From the NCBI GenBank assembly GCA_016931615.1, contig JAFGEL010000065.1:1-64000 (forward strand): a stretch of 64,000 bases of DNA. The letters run 5' to 3'. Below, one piece after another: positions 47,035 through 56,789 of this stretch. Position numbers and translations under genes: made by a program. Source of the DNA: Desulfuromonadales bacterium. GTDB lineage: Bacteria > Desulfobacterota > Desulfuromonadia > Desulfuromonadales > Geopsychrobacteraceae. Numbering within the stretch: the first letter of the stretch is position 1; every line of letters begins with the position of its first letter. The notes beneath the pieces were generated by a model. The model was given only the letters and a program-made list of their open reading frames with translations, ran no database searches and had not been told where the DNA came from.

Positions 47035-47919
47035 ATGACGACAGATAAAAAAAAGATATCTCTCGTGCTGGGAAGCGGTGGGGCAAGAGGGCTCGCTCAT
47101 ATCGGCGTGATCCAGGTGCTGGAAGAAAAGGGTTATGATATCTGTTCTATCTCGGGATCGTCCATGGGTGCTTTGATTGGTGGAATTTACGCGGCCGGTG
47201 AATTGGACACTTATGCCAAATGGGTCTGCGCTCTGGATCGTCTTGATGTCTTGCGGCTGTTGGATTTTTCTTTCAGTTGGTCTTCGTTGTTCAAAGGAGA
47301 AAAAATCATCAACGCCCTCAAGGAATTGATCGGGGACCGTTATATCGAAGATCTGCCGATCTCTTTTACCGCAGTTGCCACAGATCTGGATGAAAGCAAG
47401 GAGGTGTGGTTATCAAAAGGCCCTCTTTTTGATGCCATTCGCGCATCTATAGCTTTTCCGACGATTTTTTCCCCTTTTGAATATCAGGGTAAAACCCTGG
47501 TGGATGGGGGGCTGTTAAATCCGATCCCGATCGCCCCGACATTGCGTGATATGACCGATATGACCATCGCCGTCAGCCTCAGCGGTAAACCGAGAAAGGT
47601 GCCTGAGGTCCCCCCCTGTCCCCCCGATCCCCCTGAAAAGCGTCAGAAATATCATCAGAAAGTTCTCGATTTTATCGATAGCCTGCAGCGCCGCGGAAAC
47701 GCAAGAGATGTCGAAGACGAGGGTTTTTTCGATATTATTTCGAAAAGCCTGGACGCTATGCAGTCGACCATCGCGGGCTTCAAGCTGGCGTCTTATACCC
47801 CTGACCTGACCATCGAAATACCTAAGAACGTATCATCTATTTATGAATTTGAACGGGCCAAAGAATTGATAGAGATCGGCCGCTGCCGCGCTGAAGAAGT
47901 GCTGAAAGAACAGTTATAA
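47035..47919 (+). CDS. Patatin-like phospholipase
   Basis: 294 residues. Oxyanion GSGGARGLAHIGVI, nucleophile GSSMG in SISGSSMGALIGGIYAAG, and the DGGLLNPIPI Asp of the Ser-Asp dyad. An ending EFERAKELIEIGRCRAEEVL fits the RssA-like bacterial patatins. Probably cytoplasmic or membrane-peripheral, acting on lipid acyl chains. ATG 47035 after AGGGGAG is preferred to the TTG just before it. Confidence 0.92.
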   Translation: MTTDKKKISLVLGSGGARGLAHIGVIQVLEEKGYDICSISGSSMGALIGGIYAAGELDTYAKWVCALDRLDVLRLLDFSFSWSSLFKGEKIINALKELIGDRYIEDLPISFTAVATDLDESKEVWLSKGPLFDAIRASIAFPTIFSPFEYQGKTLVDGGLLNPIPIAPTLRDMTDMTIAVSLSGKPRKVPEVPPCPPDPPEKRQKYHQKVLDFIDSLQRRGNARDVEDEGFFDIISKSLDAMQSTIAGFKLASYTPDLTIEIPKNVSSIYEFERAKELIEIGRCRAEEVLKEQL

Positions 47920-47923
47920 TCCG

Positions 47924-50329
47924 TCACTCTTTGGCGTCTTTTTTATCGGAACTGTTCTGGGCAATGTCTGCAAAGGCCAACAGTTGCTGGTTGACCAGAT
48001 CATTGACCGATCCTTGCGGCCAGGAACCGTTTTCCAGTTTTTCTCCCGCCGGAGTCCCGGTGAGAATTTCAATTCCCTCGTCGATGGTTTTGACGCTCCA
48101 GATCTGGAATTCCTTACGTTCTACAGCGGCAACGATCTCCTTTTTGAGCATCAGGTTTTTGCGATTGGATTCAGGAATGATCACGCCCTGTTCCCCGTTT
48201 AACCCGGTGAGCTTACAGACGGCGTAGAATCCTTCGATTTTTTCATTGACACCCCCGATAGCCTGAATCTGGCCATGCTGATTGACCGAACCGGTCACGG
48301 CTATCCCCTGTTTGATCGGCAGCCCTGAAAGACTGGACAGCAGCCCGTAAAGTTCGGTACTTGATGCGCTGTCGCCTTCAACCCCGGAGTAGGATTGTTC
48401 AAAGCAGATCGATGCCGACAGGGAAAGCTGTTTATCGCGTGCGTAACGCTCTCCAAAGAAGCCGTTCAGAATAAGCACGCCCTTGTCATGGAGAGGGCCG
48501 GACAGCTTGACTTCCCGTTCGATATTAATCACTCCGCCTTTGCCGAGGAACGTTCTCACAGTCAGCCGGGTCGGCATGCCGAAGCTGTAATCTCCCAATT
48601 GCAAGACGGAGAGACCGTTAATCTGGCCGACAGTCTTTCCCTGTGTGTCGATCAGCAGAGTGTTTTCAGCAATCATCTCACGAATACGTTCTTCAAGTTT
48701 GTTGGACCGGTAAATGCGTGATTCCAGAGCCTGTTCAACATGCCGACTACTGACAATGGTACTTTGGTCACGTTCGGCATAATAAGCCGACTCACGGATC
48801 AGATCGGTAATGTCAAAAAAGCTCGATGAAAGATGCCGCTGGTCTTCGATCAGGCGCGCGGAGTACTCGACTGTTCTGGCAACGCCGCTTCGGTCAAAGT
48901 GAAGCAGCTTCTCCTCGCGACATTTTGAACCGATAAACAGGGCATAGAGGTGAATGTTATCCCGAGTGTTTTTCATCATCTGATCGAAATCAACTTTAAC
49001 TTTGAAGTATTTGCGAAAATCGGGGTCAAGTTGATACAGCAGGTAATACAGCGTCGGTGTGCCGATAAGGACAATCTTACAATTCAGGGGGATCGGTTGC
49101 GGTTTAAGGCTGGCGGTAGCGATCAGGCGGTATTGCTCGGTCATATCCTCCAGCCTGATTTCGCGATTACGAATAGCGCGCTTCAAAGCTTCATAGGTAA
49201 ACAGGTTTAACAGGACTTCACGACAATCAAGGATCAGGTAGCCGCCATTAGCTCGGTGCAAGGCTCCAGGTTTTATCATCTGGAAGTTGGTCATGGCGCT
49301 GCCCATGTGGATGATGTGTTCTATGCGCCCGAAGACATTGAAATAGGTCGGGTTGGCTTCGTGAACGACGGGCGCCCCCTCAAGGTCAGCATGATCGATC
49401 AGCAGGTTGACCCGGTAGCGGTCAAAAGAGGGTTCCTGCTGTGCATTACCCAACCCGGCCAGTGTCAATTGTTGGGCCTTCGGCAGCTGGATCTCCTCCA
49501 TCTGGCTGATGATATCTTTTTTACAGCGTTCAAAGTGTTTGATGAGGGCTGGATATTGGGCGTATTTGTTCTCCAATTCGGCAAACAGGTGACCGATCGT
49601 GTATTGCAGGATACTTCTGCCGATTTCGCGGATTTTTTCCCGTTCCTCTTCATCGAGTTGACGAACCTTGCTCAGCACGTCATCAATCCGCTCCTGCAGT
49701 TCCTCGCCTTTTTTTTCAAAATGTTCTTTTTCCTCATCGGTCAGTTTTTCAAACTGTTGTTGTGATAAGGGCTCGTTGTTCTTCAACGGCACCAGGATAA
49801 ACCCGCTGGCCAGTTGTTGCAGGGCAAAATGGTTGATTCTGGCTTCCTGTTCGAGTTGCTGAAAAAGAATTTTTTTTCTGTCCTGATAAATGGTTGCAAT
49901 TTTTTTCTTCTGTTCTTCGTAGTCTTTATTTTTAAAACTTTTTGGGACATCAGCAGACAGGCGCTCAACCAGGTGATCAACATCTTTTTTAAGCTCATGT
50001 CCTGTGCCCGCTGGAAGGTTGATCGCGCGCGGCCCATTCGCTTCCTCAAATCCATGGACATAACACCAGTCATCCGGACGTGGTTTTTTCCGGGCCCGGG
50101 CATCAAGGATTTTTTTGATCGTTGATGACCGACCGCTGCCGGGTTGCCCGAAAATGAACAGGTTAAAGCCGCTGTCTTTTATTCCCAGGCCGAAATTGAT
50201 GGCAGTGATGGCCCGCTCCTGGCCAATGGTTTCCAAAAGAGGGGGCAGGTCTTCGGTTGTTTTAAAGTCAAACCACTGGGGATCACATCTCCAGATCAGA
50301 TCCTCTGGTCGCAGCAGGTTGGTATTCAA
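47924..50329 (-). CDS. Lon-like ATP-dependent protease (YcbZ/LonC type)
   Basis: 801 residues. AAA_32-type N-terminal region with FGQPGSGRSSTIKK, a coiled coil (about 170-240), a RuvB-like segment, then a Lon protease domain with the catalytic Ser in GVEGDSASSTELY and Lys in VNEKIEGFYAV. It differs from classical Lon in the N-terminal half. In Walker A the expected Lys is Arg (GxxGxGR), so ATP binding at that site may be weak. Convergent, four bases from the patatin gene. Confidence 0.88.
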   Translation of the reverse strand: MNTNLLRPEDLIWRCDPQWFDFKTTEDLPPLLETIGQERAITAINFGLGIKDSGFNLFIFGQPGSGRSSTIKKILDARARKKPRPDDWCYVHGFEEANGPRAINLPAGTGHELKKDVDHLVERLSADVPKSFKNKDYEEQKKKIATIYQDRKKILFQQLEQEARINHFALQQLASGFILVPLKNNEPLSQQQFEKLTDEEKEHFEKKGEELQERIDDVLSKVRQLDEEEREKIREIGRSILQYTIGHLFAELENKYAQYPALIKHFERCKKDIISQMEEIQLPKAQQLTLAGLGNAQQEPSFDRYRVNLLIDHADLEGAPVVHEANPTYFNVFGRIEHIIHMGSAMTNFQMIKPGALHRANGGYLILDCREVLLNLFTYEALKRAIRNREIRLEDMTEQYRLIATASLKPQPIPLNCKIVLIGTPTLYYLLYQLDPDFRKYFKVKVDFDQMMKNTRDNIHLYALFIGSKCREEKLLHFDRSGVARTVEYSARLIEDQRHLSSSFFDITDLIRESAYYAERDQSTIVSSRHVEQALESRIYRSNKLEERIREMIAENTLLIDTQGKTVGQINGLSVLQLGDYSFGMPTRLTVRTFLGKGGVINIEREVKLSGPLHDKGVLILNGFFGERYARDKQLSLSASICFEQSYSGVEGDSASSTELYGLLSSLSGLPIKQGIAVTGSVNQHGQIQAIGGVNEKIEGFYAVCKLTGLNGEQGVIIPESNRKNLMLKKEIVAAVERKEFQIWSVKTIDEGIEILTGTPAGEKLENGSWPQGSVNDLVNQQLLAFADIAQNSSDKKDAKE

Positions 50330-50555
50330 GGTTGGCCTCCCTCAGCAAAAGTATGGGAGTAAGATGCTGTGGTGCTCTTATTTCAGATTATCATTTTCCG
50401 GGAACATCGCAATCTTTGGACGGGGTCGGGCAGGGGAATTTCGAAGTGCTTTTAGCGCAGGCGGTTCTTACTCTAGAGAGAAAAGATTACGCCGTGTCTG
50501 TTACCGGTGTCGGGGCACAGGTCGATCGCCCGTGCCCCTGTTGAAGAGCCGAGGG

Positions 50556-51518
50556 TCAGACCGATAACTGGTTCGCCAGCCGTGGAAACATCGGGTTGAT
50601 GGGCCTGATGCCGGCACTTGTCACCGTAGCCAGATCGGTGAGGATGATACTGGAGCCCTGGATGCCAACCATTTTTCCGGTATTGTTCAGCATCAGATTC
50701 TCAACGGCAGCCTGGCCGAAGCGGGCACCGAGAAGCCGGTCAAAAACCGTGGGTGAACCACCCCGCTGGTAATGCCCCAGGACAATAACGCGGGTCTCAA
50801 AACCGATCCGGTCTTTGATCTGATTGGCAATATTCTCAGCCTTGCCGGCTCCTTCAGCGACCATGATGATCGAATTGGTGCGCCCCTCCTGATAACGTCT
50901 GCGCAGATCAGAACAGATCTGATCAAGATCATAGGGCTCTTCGGGGATAAGGCTGTATTCAGCGCCGGCGGCAATCGTCGCAACGACAGTCAGATAGCCG
51001 CAATTGCGGCCCATAACTTCAACAACGAAGGCGCGATCATGAGAGGATGCGGTGTCCTTGAGATTGTCGACGGCGCGGATAATGTTATTCAGGGCGGTAT
51101 CAACCCCCAATGAAACGTCCGTGTAGGGAATATCGTTGTCAATAGAACCGGGGATGCCGATAACCGGAACCCCGTGCTGATGAATGGCGTAGGCGCCCTT
51201 TAAAGAACCATCGCCGCCGATGACGACCAGACCTTCAATGCCCAACCCCTTGAGGTTGTCGCTGGCCAGACGTAAACCTTCGTTGGTGCGCATTTCCTTG
51301 CAGCGGGCACTCTGTAGAAACGTCCCCCCGCGCTGCAGCACATTACTCACGGAACGAGTTGACATGGTTTCGTAATGGCGGTCAATCAGGCCTTGAAAGC
51401 CTTTCTGAATGCCGATTACTTCCAATCCTGAAGCCATCCCGGCGCGGACGACGGCCCTTACAGTGGCATTCATTCCTGAGCAATCCCCGCCACTTGTGAG
51501 TACGGCAATACGTTTCAT
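50556..51518 (-). CDS. pfkA: ATP-dependent 6-phosphofructokinase
   Basis: 320 residues from ATG 51518 (GAGAGACC upstream); the ORF track adds 21 residues. MKRIAVLTSGGDCSGMNATVRAVV, GGDGSLKGA, GIPGSIDNDIPYTDVSLGVDTA and LGHYQRGGSPTVFDR are family-typical. The Gly in GGDG and in PGSIDND points to ATP rather than pyrophosphate as donor. It commits fructose 6-phosphate to glycolysis. Promoter at 51568-51595. Confidence 0.95.
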   Translation of the reverse strand: MKRIAVLTSGGDCSGMNATVRAVVRAGMASGLEVIGIQKGFQGLIDRHYETMSTRSVSNVLQRGGTFLQSARCKEMRTNEGLRLASDNLKGLGIEGLVVIGGDGSLKGAYAIHQHGVPVIGIPGSIDNDIPYTDVSLGVDTALNNIIRAVDNLKDTASSHDRAFVVEVMGRNCGYLTVVATIAAGAEYSLIPEEPYDLDQICSDLRRRYQEGRTNSIIMVAEGAGKAENIANQIKDRIGFETRVIVLGHYQRGGSPTVFDRLLGARFGQAAVENLMLNNTGKMVGIQGSSIILTDLATVTSAGIRPINPMFPRLANQLSV

Positions 51519-51567
51519 GGTCTCTCCTTGAAGCTCCCGTCGAATAAGATTGATCCTGTAAATCAGC

Positions 51568-51595
51568 AATATATAGGACAAAGTTTAAAAGTAAA
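51568..51595 (-). promoter_or_regulatory. Promoter of pfkA
   Basis: On the minus strand TTTACT, 16 bases, TATATT, about 50 bases before the start. Confidence 0.5.
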
Positions 51596-51717
51596 GGACT
51601 CATCCGGCGGGTTTGATTCTTGTTGCAGCAAATAAGCCGGCCAAATCTAGATTCTTTGAATCATCCTGAGCTATTATACCAGTTCAATAACATCTTTAGC
51701 CCTTTACGAGGTTCGTT

Positions 51718-53196
51718 ATGATGCGCATATACATTATTTTTGTAAGCGTTTTTATTTTTACGGTGAGTTCGGTGTCAGGGCAGACGCTTGCGGAAAACGT
51801 CAAGGAACATCAACTCGCAAACGGCGCGAGCCTGCTCATGGTCGAGCGTCGTGATTCTCCGACGGTTGCGGCTTATATCAGTTTTCGGGTCGGGGCTGTC
51901 AATGAAACCAGCTCGGAACGCGGGACCGCCCATCTGCTTGAACATATGCTCTTCAAAGGCACCAAGACCCTGGGGACAACCGATTATGCCCAGGAAAAAA
52001 GGCTGATTGACCAGTGTGAAGCGCTCGGCCGGAAAATTGATGAGCTGAAAAACGATCCTCACGCGGATCCTCAGGAACTTCAGCGTCTGCATGCGCGTCT
52101 GGCCGAGATGCAGGAAAAACATCGCAGGTTCGTAGTGAAAGATGAATTTTCGCGTATTTACGCTGAAAACGGGGGTGTGGGTTACAATGCTTTTACCGGT
52201 AAGGATCAAACTACCTATCTGATTAATCTGCCGGCCAACAAGCTTGAACTCTGGGCGGCTATTGAATCGGACCGCCTCCAGAACGCCGTGTTCCGTGAAT
52301 TTTACACGGAACGGGACGTGGTTCGTGAAGAGCGCAGGCGTTCATACGAAACAAATCCGGATGGACTGCTGTATGAGACCCTGCTTGCCACCGCTTATAA
52401 AGTCCATCCTTATCGCGATCCGATAATCGGCTGGGAATCGGACATCGAAAATTTGAGTCCCGATAAGATTCGCAGTTTTTTTTCAAAATATTATACTCCG
52501 GTCAACATGGTGATTACCCTGGTGGGTGATTTCGACAGCACAGAGGCTATCGCTTTGGTGGAAAAATATTTCGGCAGACTCGCTCCCGGGGTGCCGGTAC
52601 CCCGGGTTGTCGATAAAGAACCGCCGCAGAGAAGCGAAAGGCGCGTGGCCATCGATTTTGATGCGGAACCGCGGCTGATGATCGCTTTTCACAAACCGAC
52701 CATGCCTCATCACGACGATTATGTTTTTGATATCATCATGCAGGTTTTGACCGACGGCCGGACTTCAAGGCTGTACCGGTCCCTGGTGGTGGAACAGGAA
52801 CTGGCTTCTGATGTCGGAGTTTTCGGAGCTCCTGGATCACGCTATGACAACCTGATGGTTCTCAGCCTGACCCCGAGACACACTTGCTCCTGTAGTGATG
52901 TCGAACAAGCCGTTTACAAGGAACTTGACCGGCTGAAGACGGAACCTCTCAGTAATTCAGAAATCGACAAGGCGCGCAAACAGATCACAACCTCTATGTT
53001 GCGTGGACTCAAAAATAACAGCGGCCTGGCCAGAACCCTTTCTTCCTATCATGTCCTTGGTGATTGGCGCTACCTGGTCGATTATGAAAAAAAATTAAAA
53101 ACTGTCAGCGCTGAGGACATCATGGCTGTTGCAAAGCGTTATCTCCATGCCGATAACCGCACCGTTGTCTCTCTGAGTAAAGGAGAGCAGGGATGA
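51718..53196 (+). CDS. M16 zinc peptidase, catalytic subunit
   Basis: 492 residues. Signal peptide about 1-21. Zinc-binding HLLEHMLFKG (HxxEH) with the downstream glutamate in TERDVVREERRRSYE; a second M16 half follows. A Lys/Glu-rich insert lies between HxxEH and GVGYNAFTGKDQTTY. It overlaps the next M16 gene by four bases (ATGA), so the two probably form a heterodimeric periplasmic protease. Confidence 0.92.
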   Translation: MMRIYIIFVSVFIFTVSSVSGQTLAENVKEHQLANGASLLMVERRDSPTVAAYISFRVGAVNETSSERGTAHLLEHMLFKGTKTLGTTDYAQEKRLIDQCEALGRKIDELKNDPHADPQELQRLHARLAEMQEKHRRFVVKDEFSRIYAENGGVGYNAFTGKDQTTYLINLPANKLELWAAIESDRLQNAVFREFYTERDVVREERRRSYETNPDGLLYETLLATAYKVHPYRDPIIGWESDIENLSPDKIRSFFSKYYTPVNMVITLVGDFDSTEAIALVEKYFGRLAPGVPVPRVVDKEPPQRSERRVAIDFDAEPRLMIAFHKPTMPHHDDYVFDIIMQVLTDGRTSRLYRSLVVEQELASDVGVFGAPGSRYDNLMVLSLTPRHTCSCSDVEQAVYKELDRLKTEPLSNSEIDKARKQITTSMLRGLKNNSGLARTLSSYHVLGDWRYLVDYEKKLKTVSAEDIMAVAKRYLHADNRTVVSLSKGEQG

Positions 53197-54620
53197 AAAA
53201 CCTTTTTGTCGGTCTGTTGTTGGTTGTCTTTGTCGGGGGATGCTCTGCGCCGTTTTCTCAACACCCACAGCGTCCGGATGAATTGAAGTTTTCTCCGCTG
53301 GAGTTCCATTTCCCAGAAGTTGCCAGATACAGGCTCAACAACGGAATGAAAGTCTACCTGAGGGAAAACCATGAGCTTCCCCTGGTTGATCTGACACTGA
53401 TGGTTGCGGGCGGCAGCATCTATGACCCTCTTGATAAAAGCGGCCTCTCACAGCTTTTTGCCGCTGTTCTTGAAACCGGAGGGAGCCTCGGACTGACTCC
53501 TGAGGCGCTAGAAGCAGAACTGGAATCAAAAGCCATTGTACTGACTGTTTCGAGTTCATCTTACACGTATGAAATCAATCTTTCTCTTCACAAAAATGAT
53601 CTTGAACGGGGCCTGACCATCCTGACTGATCTGCTGCAACGACCTAGCTTTGATGAACAGCGGCTCGAACTGGCGCGTAAACAGCTGCTTGAAGCGATCC
53701 ATCGAAAGAATGATGATCCCGGGGAACTTGCCGGACGTCTGCTTGCCGAGGCCGTCAACCCCGGACATCCTTTCGGAGCTTATCCAACCCTGTCCGGCGT
53801 CAACAGCCTGACCCGTGAGGATCTGCTGAACCTGCACAAGCGCTATTTCTACCCGAATAATTTCTGGCTGGCGCTATCCGGAGATCTTGACGGCAACGAG
53901 ATTATCCGCCTGCTGGAAGAGCGGTTTGCTGGATGGGATCAGTCGAAAACTTTCGCCCAGAGCTTTCCTCCCTTGCCTCAGGAACCGCTGGCGGGGGGGA
54001 TTTATCTTGCCGAGAAGGATATTCCCCAGACCACAATTCTGATGGGACATGCCGGAATCAGCAAAGATAATCCGGATGCTTTTGCCTTGCGGGTGTCCAA
54101 TTATATTCTCGGTGGTGGTGGTTTCAACTCGCGACTGATGCGGGAAATCAGGTCAAATCGTGGCCTGGCCTACTCCGTTTATTCTTACTTCCAGGTCGGA
54201 CGCCACCTCCCGGGACTGTTCATTGCCGGCAGCGAAACCAAACGCGACTCGACCGTTGAAGTGGTAGAGTTGATGCGGCAGATCATGCGGCAATTGATTG
54301 ACCAGCCGGTCAGTGAAGCTGAACTGGAGCTGGCAAAAAACAGTCTGATTAATTCGTTTGTTTTCGCCTTTGAAGATACCCATTCGGTCGTCAGTCGGAC
54401 AGCCCGTCTCGATTTTTATGGCTATCCTGAAAATTATATGGAAACATATCGGCAGCAGATCTCGGCAGTGAGTGTCGCCGACATTCAGCGGGTTGCCCAG
54501 CGCTACTTGCATCCGGAGCGGTTACAGATTGTTTTAGTTGGTGACAGCAGGACTTATGCAACTGAGCTGCTAAACTTGTCTTTGACGATTCACGACGTCG
54601 ATTTGGAAGAAAACCAATAG
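53193..54620 (+). CDS. M16-family lipoprotein, non-catalytic subunit
   Basis: 475 residues. A lipobox VFVGGCS after a 15-residue hydrophobic stretch predicts a lipoprotein. The M16 fold is clear (YRLNNGMKVYLRENHELPLVDL), but HxxEH is replaced by GLSQLFAAVL, so no zinc site. It keeps the substrate-binding type residues near NRGLAYSVYSYF in its second half. This is the inactive partner of the gene before it, as in PqqL-like or mitochondrial processing pairs. Confidence 0.9.
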   Translation: MKNLFVGLLLVVFVGGCSAPFSQHPQRPDELKFSPLEFHFPEVARYRLNNGMKVYLRENHELPLVDLTLMVAGGSIYDPLDKSGLSQLFAAVLETGGSLGLTPEALEAELESKAIVLTVSSSSYTYEINLSLHKNDLERGLTILTDLLQRPSFDEQRLELARKQLLEAIHRKNDDPGELAGRLLAEAVNPGHPFGAYPTLSGVNSLTREDLLNLHKRYFYPNNFWLALSGDLDGNEIIRLLEERFAGWDQSKTFAQSFPPLPQEPLAGGIYLAEKDIPQTTILMGHAGISKDNPDAFALRVSNYILGGGGFNSRLMREIRSNRGLAYSVYSYFQVGRHLPGLFIAGSETKRDSTVEVVELMRQIMRQLIDQPVSEAELELAKNSLINSFVFAFEDTHSVVSRTARLDFYGYPENYMETYRQQISAVSVADIQRVAQRYLHPERLQIVLVGDSRTYATELLNLSLTIHDVDLEENQ

Positions 54621-54637
54621 ACCTTCAAGGGAGATCC

Positions 54638-56032
54638 ATGTCAGCGGAAGGCAAATCCGAAGGTTCTGTCCCTACGCGTATAAGGCACGTGCTTTGGGAG
54701 CTCAACCCTAATGAGTTGTCTCCCTGGCGCAGGCTTTTACTTCGGCAGCTTCAGACCGCGGTCCTGGTCTTTCGCGATTTCAAAGTCAATCAGTGTCTGT
54801 TGCGAGCCGCGGCACTGACTTACTATACCATGCTTTCTCTGGTCCCTCTGCTGGCCCTGACATTTGCGCTGTTGAAAGCGTTCGGCGTACAGAACCTTCT
54901 TCAGCCGCTGATTATCGAAAAACTTAATGTCGGTGACGGGCAAATAGCCGAAGCGATTCTCAGTTACATTAACAATACCCAGGTCGCTCAGCTCGGCACC
55001 TTTGGTCTGGTTTTCCTCATTTTTGCCGTTGTCTCCCTGCTGACCAATGTCGAAAAGGCCTTTAATCATGTCTGGGGGGTTAAAGAAATCCGCCCGGTTT
55101 TGAGGCGTTTTTCAGATTATCTTTCCGTCATTCTTGTCGGTCCCGTGCTGATTATCTCTGCAATATCGATGACATCAACTCTGGCCAGCAACAACCTGGT
55201 TCAGAAGCTCATCGAAATGCAAATGGTCGGCAACGTTATTCTGCTGATGTTCAAGGTTGCGCCATTCTTTTTTATGTGGCTGGCTTTTACCGGGTTTTAT
55301 ATCTTTATGTCCAATATCAGGGTCGAATGGCGCGCAGCTTTTATCGGCGGTGTTGTCGGCGGAACGCTGTGGCAGGTGGCTCAGGTCGGCTATGTCTATT
55401 TTCAGGTGGGTGTAGGGCGCTACAATGCCATTTATGGAACGATGGCGGCGCTGCCGATTTTCATGGTCTGGCTCTACCTTTCGTGGGTCATCGTCCTTTT
55501 CGGTCTGGGTGTGACTTATGCCAATCAGAACCTGAGAACGGGTGGGCGTGATCTCAAGGGCTCTGAAGTCAGTCGAAACAGTTTTGAACAGGTTGCGCTG
55601 GCGTTGCTGGTGACTCTGGCCGATCTTTTTGAGCGCGGGGAGCCGGCGCAAAGCCATGAACAGCTGGCGAAGCTGTTGTTTGTTCCGCCGCGGCTGTGCC
55701 GCAATATCATTGAAACTCTGCAGGCCCTGGGTTTCGTCTCAGAACACTGTACTCAGGCAGGACGCTGCCGGTATCAGCTCGGTCGTTCCGCTGAAACACT
55801 TCTGCTGGCGGATATTTTTAAAGAGTTGCGTGATTATGGTCAGGAAGCCCTTTACCTCTATCCTCATCCCCAGACAGGCATCGCTTTGGAAACCTGTGCA
55901 AGGATCGAACAGCTGATCAATGAGGGAATGGCAGGAAGAACCTTAAGTGATCTGGTGGCCCAGTGTCATCAGCGCGAAGGTGAGGCACTGACGATCGTTT
56001 CTGACGATCAGAAGGCTGATCAGCCGGCGTAG
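54638..56032 (+). CDS. YihY/BrkB-family membrane protein with C-terminal winged helix
   Basis: 464 residues. About six membrane helices from 50 to 300 with AAALTYYTMLSLVPLLALTFALLK and FNHVWGVKE, the YihY signature (formerly misnamed RNase BN). After about 310 there is an extra soluble part with LFVPPRLCRNIIETLQALGFVSE, a winged-helix-like segment. The function of the membrane part is unsettled. The last 13 bases overlap the convergent LpxH gene. Confidence 0.9.
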   Translation: MSAEGKSEGSVPTRIRHVLWELNPNELSPWRRLLLRQLQTAVLVFRDFKVNQCLLRAAALTYYTMLSLVPLLALTFALLKAFGVQNLLQPLIIEKLNVGDGQIAEAILSYINNTQVAQLGTFGLVFLIFAVVSLLTNVEKAFNHVWGVKEIRPVLRRFSDYLSVILVGPVLIISAISMTSTLASNNLVQKLIEMQMVGNVILLMFKVAPFFFMWLAFTGFYIFMSNIRVEWRAAFIGGVVGGTLWQVAQVGYVYFQVGVGRYNAIYGTMAALPIFMVWLYLSWVIVLFGLGVTYANQNLRTGGRDLKGSEVSRNSFEQVALALLVTLADLFERGEPAQSHEQLAKLLFVPPRLCRNIIETLQALGFVSEHCTQAGRCRYQLGRSAETLLLADIFKELRDYGQEALYLYPHPQTGIALETCARIEQLINEGMAGRTLSDLVAQCHQREGEALTIVSDDQKADQPA

Positions 56033-56727
56033 GTTTTCAGAGTGATCCGGCCGTCGACCATTTCCGCGTAAGAAAACTGGCTGATCCAGTCTCCCAGAGC
56101 GATTATCTTGGTGTTGTGATGTTCGTTTTCAGTCGGATAGTGATAGTGTCCACAGACAACGATCTGACAGTTACTGAAGTCTTCCTTTTCGATAAGGTTT
56201 CTCAGGTAAGGCGTCGGGTCACTGTGGAGCTTATGAGGATCATTTTTGGAGCTTTTGTTGCTCAGCCACAGGGCGAACGCCCAAACCAGGTCGGGGTGGA
56301 TTATCCGTGACAGCAGCTTGACCGGTGCGCTGCGCCAGAAGGCCCGTAATCGCCGATAGCCTGCTGAGGGGTTCAGCAGGTCTCCATGACAGATCAGGAT
56401 GTTGTGGCCATCCCAGTCAATGATTTGCTGATCCGGCACCAGGGTGCACTGCAGGGTTTCGGTGAAATATGGGCCCATGTTGAAATCGTGATTGCCTTCG
56501 ACAAAATAAAGTTTTGTTCCCGCATCCGTTAAGCGGCGAAGCGTTTCAAGAATGGGGATATAGACACTGAATATCAAATGCTTGTATCCCAGCCAGAACT
56601 CGAAAATGTCACCAAGCAGGAACAGGGCATCAAGATCTTTTTGCTGCTTGAGAAAGTCGATTAACAGCTGATAGTTTCGGTCTTGCGGGTTGCGTAGATG
56701 GGCGTCCGATAAAAATATGGCTCTCAT
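56020..56727 (-). CDS. lpxH: UDP-2,3-diacylglucosamine diphosphatase (LpxH)
   Basis: 235 residues from ATG 56727. Metallophosphoesterase motifs: FLSDAHLR, LGDIFEFWLG, EGNHDFNMG, CHGDLLNP and CGHYHYP (GHxH in the family). It hydrolyses UDP-2,3-diacylglucosamine to lipid X in lipid A synthesis, at the inner face of the membrane. This supports a Gram-negative host. The ORF track's longer N-terminus is not used. Confidence 0.85.
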   Translation of the reverse strand: MRAIFLSDAHLRNPQDRNYQLLIDFLKQQKDLDALFLLGDIFEFWLGYKHLIFSVYIPILETLRRLTDAGTKLYFVEGNHDFNMGPYFTETLQCTLVPDQQIIDWDGHNILICHGDLLNPSAGYRRLRAFWRSAPVKLLSRIIHPDLVWAFALWLSNKSSKNDPHKLHSDPTPYLRNLIEKEDFSNCQIVVCGHYHYPTENEHHNTKIIALGDWISQFSYAEMVDGRITLKTYAG

Positions 56728-56789
56728 GCTGGCGACTATAATGAGCCGGTTCACGAAAGTCAATTCATCCTGTTGATAAGGAGCTGAAT

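Noticed and set aside
50512-50538. GGGGCAC/GTGCCCC hairpin downstream of pfkA
   Set aside because: The stem has a mismatch, and there is no T-run on the pfkA strand, so a terminator is not supported.
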